Of a DNA stretch of 64,000 nt, positions 58,901-64,000 are shown piece after piece. A program made the translations under genes and the position numbers. A model generated the notes under the pieces. It saw nothing but the letters and a program-made list of their open reading frames with translations, searched no databases and had not been told where the DNA came from. Every line of letters begins with the position of its first letter. Position 1 is the first letter of the stretch. The stretch comes from Eudorina sp. 2006-703-Eu-15 (lineage: Eukaryota; Chlorophyta; Chlorophyceae; Chlamydomonadales; Volvocaceae). Location of the stretch: positions 496,001 through 560,000 of the forward strand of contig BDSI01000003.1 of assembly GCA_003117195.1 (NCBI GenBank), given 5' to 3'.

Positions 58901-59537
58901 GAGTCCTTGAGCGGGTTCTCCATGCAGGGGCCCCAGGACGTGTGGAAGGGGCCCCAGCCCGACGCGTCCAGCATCGTCGCGGGCAGCGGGTTGGGCGACT
59001 TGAAGCTGCCCGCGTTCACGAACTTCGCGGGGTCGTACCCGTACCGAATGTACGGCGCGTAGTTGAAGGTGTAGTCCTCGAACCAGTCCAGCTCGTGCTC
59101 GTCCTCCTCGTCGTACAGCGTCGCCACGTTGGTCTTCGACGCGTGCTGCTCGTAGAACTCGGTGTTGGTCACACCGAAGACGGGATGGCCGTCGGTGTAC
59201 GACGAGTTGACGCCGTACATGCAAACGGATAGGTCCCAGGGATGCTTGACCATGCCCTGCCGGTAGTTGCCGCCCGCGATCTGGTAGAACCGGCCCATAA
59301 GGTTCTCCGCCGTGAACGTCTCGTTACGGTTGTTGGCGCAGGGCAGCAGCAGCAGGCGGGACGTCCCGTGCTCCACGATCTCCTCGGCGCTGGGCGGCGG
59401 CAGGCCGCTGCGGACTCGGGAGCGCAGCACCCCGGGGGACGTCAGCGTCACTCGGTTGACGCACAGGCCGCTGTCCACAACGGGTCGGATAGTGAACTTG
59501 GGCGGGATGCCCCGGACGGTGTCGATCGAGTCAAAAC
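55928..59537 (-). CDS. Unrecognised protein, 3' part of the gene (5' end not found)
   Basis: Three exons fit in phase: 59537-58827 (phase 1 in and out), 56686-56454 and about 55978-55928, ending in TAA. Together they encode about 331 residues. The first exon includes SRLLLLPCANNRNETF, NYRQGMVKHPWDLSVCMYG and an acidic, aromatic stretch (LYDEEDEHELDWFEDYTF). The second includes SALVSNELCLTTPVIKEG. Several Cys and Asn-x-Ser/Thr sites would fit a secreted or lumenal protein, which is an inference. Upstream exons must exist because the first begins mid-codon, but I could not find them. The intron between the first two exons contains the GIY-YIG ORF. Confidence 0.55.
57376..58341 (-). CDS. GIY-YIG nuclease-domain protein with proline-rich tail, nested in an intron
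   Basis: ATG at 58341 and TGA at 57376 give 321 residues, no intron. Residues 84-160 look like a GIY-YIG endonuclease fold: VIYAVFYLPD supplies the first motif, ELYIGQTRTSAFERLRQHL the YIG motif and following Arg, and a conserved-looking HHLWARGEPHLFV follows. The N-terminal 80 residues are Arg/His-rich. From about 170 to 300 the protein is almost only Pro with Ser and Ala, ending in a short Arg/Cys-rich tail. GIY-YIG domains occur in Penelope-like retroelements and other mobile DNA, including some described in green algae. No reverse transcriptase is visible here. It could be an element fragment or a domesticated gene. The whole ORF lies in an intron of the surrounding minus-strand gene. Confidence 0.62.
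   Translation of the reverse strand: MPPICRPLTTDHPHHASAIARRARELNHAASHAGLAAIQCRVARLLHPHARDRPPALRDLLALRRRYISTDEDDRLTSDRNPSRVIYAVFYLPDPRQRLRPQHRLELYIGQTRTSAFERLRQHLRTTAALAHKRTHAPALYHHLWARGEPHLFVMPLCPARPHDVFAIPLPPPTPSPATPPPPPPPPVPADIDPPPPPPPPPPPPLSPSPAAHNPTASASTAQLVPPPPPPPHPHPPSPPAPAPAIPPAPPSPAVPAPPPPTPPSPPPPSPLQPPPLSPPPPPPPPQRTPSPPPPLTLCRPFQPHPQRLDRCPACVRASRP
58543..58565. repeat. (GT)n microsatellite
   Basis: About eleven GT units, 200 bp upstream of the GIY-YIG ORF start. A shorter GT tract follows a similar GGATGTGTGTG string on the other side of the ORF near 56800. Confidence 0.85.
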
Positions 59538-62500
59538 CTTGGGGGGGAGGGAGGAGGGCGGCAGGGGAGGCGGGCCGGGGGGAGACTCCGGAGGTTGGGT
59601 GGGTAAGGACGGGGAAGGGTAGGGTAGGAGGGGGAGGTGATGCAGGGCGTGCTGGTGTGTGGCGTGTGGAACTGGAGTGGGTGGGTGTGAGGGTGGGAGG
59701 GTGGGCGAGTCCGGGCGGCCTGCACGGGTCCGGAGCCGCAGGTCCGTGAGTCCGCAAGTCAGCAGAATGGAGGTTTGAGGCTCAACGTCCCCCAGGAGGG
59801 ACCGGGAGTAGGCGGCGAGAGCAACCGGTGGGTCGGGGGCCCAGCTGCGTGCGAGCCACTGGGCGGCTGGCGGGTATCCCGGGTAACCGCTGTGGAGGGC
59901 CGCGGCCGTTTTGACACGGCCGTGAGGTGCTTGAGGGTGTTGGGAAGGAGGGCGGCGCGTTGGAGGGAGGGAGGAAGGCGCGTTGGAGGGAGGGAGGGAG
60001 GGAGGGCTGCGAGCCTGAGAGCCGTGTCGAGGTCCGGGAGCCCTGCCCTCGTGTGGCTGCCGAGGGGGTTAGTCCCGTCGTCCCGCACAGCACAGCACGG
60101 CACAGCACGGCACGGCACAGCACGGCACAGCACAGCACGCCCCCCCCCCCTGGTGCGGGCCACCAGGCCAGGCTGGGCGGGCAAGGGTGCCGCCCCTTCC
60201 GGAACATGGTGGCTGTCGTCGGACACGGGTCACACACCCGTGAGGCTCATTCCCGACCTCCCAGAGCCCCGGCAATACGGGTCTCGTCTTTCCCCACCCC
60301 CACCCCCAAAGGAGGCAGCGTTGCACGCCCGGTGGGCGCCTGCGCTGTTGCCTACTGGCTCAAGCACTGTTCCCCTCCAGCGCTGGTCAACCGGGAGAAG
60401 CCGCAGCAGCTGCCAGGGACCGCAAGGAGGCGACCATGAGGGTCCTTTTGGATGGTGACTTTTAGAGCTGACAGGACGCGGTGTCGGGCGCCGCCTCCCC
60501 AGGCTGGAGGCTGCGTTGCGCGTTGTATGGGGCGGTGGGCAGTGCTGGGGGGTGATGCTGGGGGGAGGGTGACAGGCAGCGCAGTTGTGACCTCCGCGTC
60601 CAAGCTGCCAGACAGCAGCTACGGCAGCTTCCGCCAGCGCCGCCGCATGGAACCCGCGGTTCGTACAGCCCAGCCGTACATGTGCATGCAGATACGTCGC
60701 TCTCCTAACGCGGTAACAGTCGCCAGGTGCGAGATGGGTAACGGGCAGGTGGGACTATGGGGCTAAGGAACGGCCCGTTGGCCAAGGTACTGTTCGTCCC
60801 GGGGAGCCCGCCACAGACGGTATGACCAGGGGAGGCGGCGAGGGTCAGCGACAGCAACATTTCACGTAGAGAAAGCCATAACGAATTCGTTTTCGTCAAG
60901 CGCTGAGATAAAAGAAACAGCTGGAAGGCAACGATGGCGCGCGAAGGATAAACACCACTTGCACTCACAAGTTATTACAACATGGTAATGGGAGGGATAG
61001 AATGGAAGGAAAGGAGAAACGCCGTGAATCGGTCATCATTTCGCCACCAGCTTACCTTGGTCTTCTTGGAATAAGCGTCGCCTCCGCATATGATTTGCGT
61101 CCACGCGATAGCCCTGCGCCGTTATGTTGGTGTAAGAGTCCATCCCATAATGTGGTCACAGACGGCAGAGAAAGCGACAACGGACCTGCTCTGACGACAA
61201 ATCACCCCAAGACCCCACCACACTATCCACAACGGACATTCCCATTGCGAAACTTGAAAAGGTTAAAAGGAATAGGCATGCTCCTAGGCAGCACCCAAGT
61301 TGTCGGGGAATCATTTTGAAAGCTTGCCGAGCGGCCCGTTCCGCACGAGTAGAATGGCTGCTGTTTCAAGTGACAATACACCAAGCACAATAAGTATGTC
61401 TGTCAAACAAGTAAGGATGGTTGTGTCCGACGGGCCATTGGACGTAATGGGAACCTGTCCCCGCCCGCCATTAATGAATCATGGTATGTTGTGGCGTGGT
61501 AGCTAATCCTGTACATGGACTTTACATCTTATATACGACATTCAATAAAAACAGATTAATGTGCAATTCGTGATTTTTGCGCCGTGTGCGCCATACATTT
61601 GTCCTCCAAAAGGCCCGAGCACATTGAAAGGGAAGCCCGATAAAGGTTTCAAATGAGTTTAGACACACTGAGTGCTATTGTCGAAACGAATCATTTTGCA
61701 ACAGGAAGTATCTATAGCGACCCATGGTTCATTTAACCAATGTATGTCCGTACCTGCTTACGTACAATGCGAAAGAACTGGTGGCGCAGCGCAGCCACAT
61801 TTGAGTTGTATATTATTTCCCATTTGGCGCCATCTTGGTCTTGTAAATTTTAGTGTGCATCGTTTCCTCCTTACATGATTGTAACACCTAGAGTTTATGT
61901 AGCTGCCGGGAGATGATTACGCACAGCTTACGAACTTCGAGGCAAACGTCGAAGCCCACGTTCAACCAATTTCACATGAAGTAACGCATTTATGCCTACA
62001 GCGCAATCTGTGTTGCAGGATTGCATGAACCATAACTCGCCTAGTTACTTCGTGGAACCGCCGACTGTACCGGACAACGATAACGCCAACCCCTCGCCAA
62101 CTGCGGAGTTGATGGTCGTCTCTCGTAGTCGCGTCCTAAAGATTCAGACAAGAACTCATAGCTATGGGGTTCAGACCTATTTGTGTTGGGTTGTTGGGTT
62201 GAATATTTCACTCCGAAGGCCTTTCACGTCGCACCCATATCCACAAGGCCGTCCCGCCACAACAAAAACAGTAGAGCACGTGTTTGATGTCACAATATAT
62301 GCCCCACAATGATAGTTTGCGAGACCGAGAACGTGCAGTAGTACGGCGCAATTTCTTGTGACATTCTCGGCTGACTTGGGCACATACCGGTACAGCGCCG
62401 GTCATGTTCGAAGCTTCGAACAAGCAAGCACGGGCTGCGTGTGACTAATGGTCAGTGGCCAACTTGTTCCAAAAAAGCTGTGACGTCGTCCACGGCTGCG

Positions 62501-62803
62501 GCTGCGGGGATGTGGCTGAAGGGTCCTGACCGGCGTAGGCCAGCTCTGGGCCTCGTCTGCCTGCAGCATTCTGAGGGACGGCCCTGGTTTACGTCGTGTC
62601 GACACTACAGAGCCCATCAATCCCATCAATTGTATTATTGTGAGCTTTAACAGATGTTTGTCAATAACGTTCTGGGACTGGACAGAGGTTGCTTTGGCTG
62701 AAAGACCCATGGGCCGCGTACATCAATCAATGTGCGGGGCTTACTTGGGGCTCTGTAAGGCAAATAAACTGGGGTATTTCACAATCGATATATTGTTATC
62801 ACA
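59538..62803. other. Mostly non-coding, AT-richer to the right
   Basis: The first kilobase is G-rich, with short tandem CACGGCACAG-like repeats near 60085-60140, and may contain missing exons of the minus-strand gene. From about 60.8 kb the DNA is clearly AT-richer and no ORF shows domain content. Confidence 0.4.
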
Positions 62804-62935
62804 ATGGACTATGTGAACCAGAGCCGTGAACACCTCAGAGACGAGTTTCGCCGATGTCGCCATCTTGTTTATTATGAAAACGAATTAGTGTACGTTGCCG
62901 CAATGTGCGAAGGTGTATCAGCCTGGGCAAGTTGA
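62804..62935 (+). CDS. Possible short first exon or small ORF
   Basis: ATG-initiated frame of 43 codons beginning MDYVNQSREHLRDEFRRCRH. The composition is strongly protein-like, unlike the surrounding AT-rich DNA. A possible donor (GGT followed by GTATCA) lies near 62914-62919, before the stop. It could be the first exon of the gene that runs off the right edge. This is inference only. Confidence 0.25.
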   Translation: MDYVNQSREHLRDEFRRCRHLVYYENELVYVAAMCEGVSAWAS

Positions 62936-63557
62936 TCGATTGGTGACATTTTTTCAAAACTGGCCCAGACATTGGGGATCGCATTCCCTACGTTACAAGT
63001 GAGCTATATTAATCTCTCAATCTTACGTATCACTTACAGCTGTTGAGTATCCTTAATTGGGTTTTGGGGTACATGTTCCTTGTCAGCAGACGCAGCGTTG
63101 CCGGTACGCCGGCCAATAGTGAACATGCATCTTCAAAATCCTCTGGACTGCCGTCGTCAAAGCTGCATCCGGCCAAGACAGCGCGGACGAGTCGCAACAC
63201 TCTCGACGGAAGTGTCGGAGCTGGCAGGTCACCCGCAGTCGCAGCAAGCCGGTCTATAAATGCAACTAAAAATCATCCCAAGACAAGACTTGAACAGAGG
63301 TCGGCGGAGGCCCGCGTCGTGGACAGCTCGCTTGCGTCGCACGAGGTGCCTGCGGGTTTCAGGGTCGGGGTTTGCGATATTCGCATATTAAAAGGATTCG
63401 CATCTCGCAACTTCGTGGGCTGTTGGGCTTGGAGCCATGACCCGCCGTGCATACCTTCCCTGTGTGCTTTGATGTGTGCCGTCGTGCCTACGACTGCCCG
63501 TTCTCCCTCCCGGCTTCTTCCAGGAGGTCCTCATAATCTCTCCTTTGCTCGCCGCAG

Positions 63558-64000
63558 ATCCATTTGAGCGATGCCAGCGACGCGGATGAATCGGCGCCCG
63601 CCGCACTCGCCGCCACAGCACCCGGCGTGCACCCACCGCCACCACCACAACAACAACAACAGCACCGCCTCCCCCCACAGACCTCACCCCCGGGTGCTGC
63701 TGCTGCGGCCGGGAGGGCCAGACCGCCAGCCAGTCATGCTCCCTTGCCCCACCGCCACCACCGGGACCATCAAGGGGGACCAGCCAGTGCCCTCTCCAAC
63801 ACCGTCGTGTCGGCTGTACGGCGGCGGGCGAGGCAGGGGCTGCCGCGGGCCGTCGCAGTCGCCAACCGGACGGCGGCGGCGGCGTTGCCGGCGGCGGCGG
63901 CGCCGCCGCCGCCGCGGTCGCAGACGGCAGAGGAGGAGCCTCGAGCCCCGGAGGCCGTCGGGTCCGCCCCGTCATCATCGTCGGGCGACACCAGCCGCCA
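63558..64000 (+). CDS. Partial exon of an unknown Ala/Pro/Gln-rich protein
   Basis: Starts after a good pyrimidine-rich acceptor (TTTGCTCGCCGCAG) and stays open for 147 codons to the window edge. The product begins IHLSDASDADESAPAALAAT, has poly-Pro and poly-Gln runs, then a basic stretch (VRRRARQGLPRAVAVANR) and an Ala/Pro/Ser-rich end. This is typical volvocine low-complexity coding sequence. A Ser-rich candidate exon upstream (about 63118-63228) could belong to the same gene. The product is not identifiable from this part. Confidence 0.5.
   Translation, partial: MHLSDASDADESAPAALAATAPGVHPPPPPQQQQQHRLPPQTSPPGAAAAAGRARPPASHAPLPHRHHRDHQGGPASALSNTVVSAVRRRARQGLPRAVAVANRTAAAALPAAAAPPPPRSQTAEEEPRAPEAVGSAPSSSSGDTSR

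Overview
The window looks like nuclear DNA of a volvocine green alga (Chlamydomonas, Gonium, Volvox or a relative). The evidence is GC-rich coding sequence with strong G/C third positions, many short GT-AG introns, TGTAA polyadenylation motifs after several stop codons, long Ala/Gly/Gln/Pro runs inside exons, and (AC)n, (CCCTGA)n and GTACGG-type repeats. The species is not determined. I built the gene models by hand from splice sites, reading-phase agreement and family motifs.

Layout, left to right. 1-2350: no supported gene, but a near-perfect 34-bp palindrome and a short tandem repeat. 2530-6778 (-): a seven-exon AGC-type protein kinase with PKG/PKA-like C-tail motifs and a large insert in the N-lobe. 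6.8-11.5 kb: repeat-rich intergenic DNA. 12318-24514 (-): a thirteen-exon gene for a ~2495-residue protein with two N-terminal membrane helices, a class III nucleotide-cyclase fold lacking the catalytic residues, and a ~1960-residue low-complexity tail. 26791-32252 (-): a complete RanBPM/RanBP9-10 homologue (SPRY-LisH-CTLH-CRA). 32540-33258 (+): a TMEM14/FAX-type membrane protein, divergent from RanBPM across a 287-bp gap. 33938-35115 (+): soluble inorganic pyrophosphatase. 35-40.7 kb: poorly resolved, with two compact small ORFs (one frameshifted) and a possible first exon. About 40756-50431 (+): a ~1909-residue coiled-coil protein whose last exon encodes 1261 residues of Ala/Glu-rich sequence with four higher-order repeats and three copies of a distinctive Arg-rich motif. 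50.4-54.6 kb: no clear gene. 54622-54831 (-): an orphan terminal exon. 55928-59537 (-): the 3' part of an unrecognised gene; one of its introns contains a same-strand GIY-YIG/proline-rich ORF (57376-58341) that may be mobile. 59.5-63.5 kb: mostly AT-richer non-coding DNA. 63558-64000 (+): an exon running off the right edge.

Functional links are mostly inferred. Pyrophosphatase and TMEM14/FAX are housekeeping metabolic genes. RanBPM would act in the CTLH/GID ubiquitin-ligase complex. The PKG-like kinase, which lacks cyclic-nucleotide-binding domains, lies beside the cyclase-like gene in the same orientation; both are signalling genes, but nothing in the sequence proves they work together. A short dispersed repeat occurs seven times in the window, every time inside an intron of one of three large genes.
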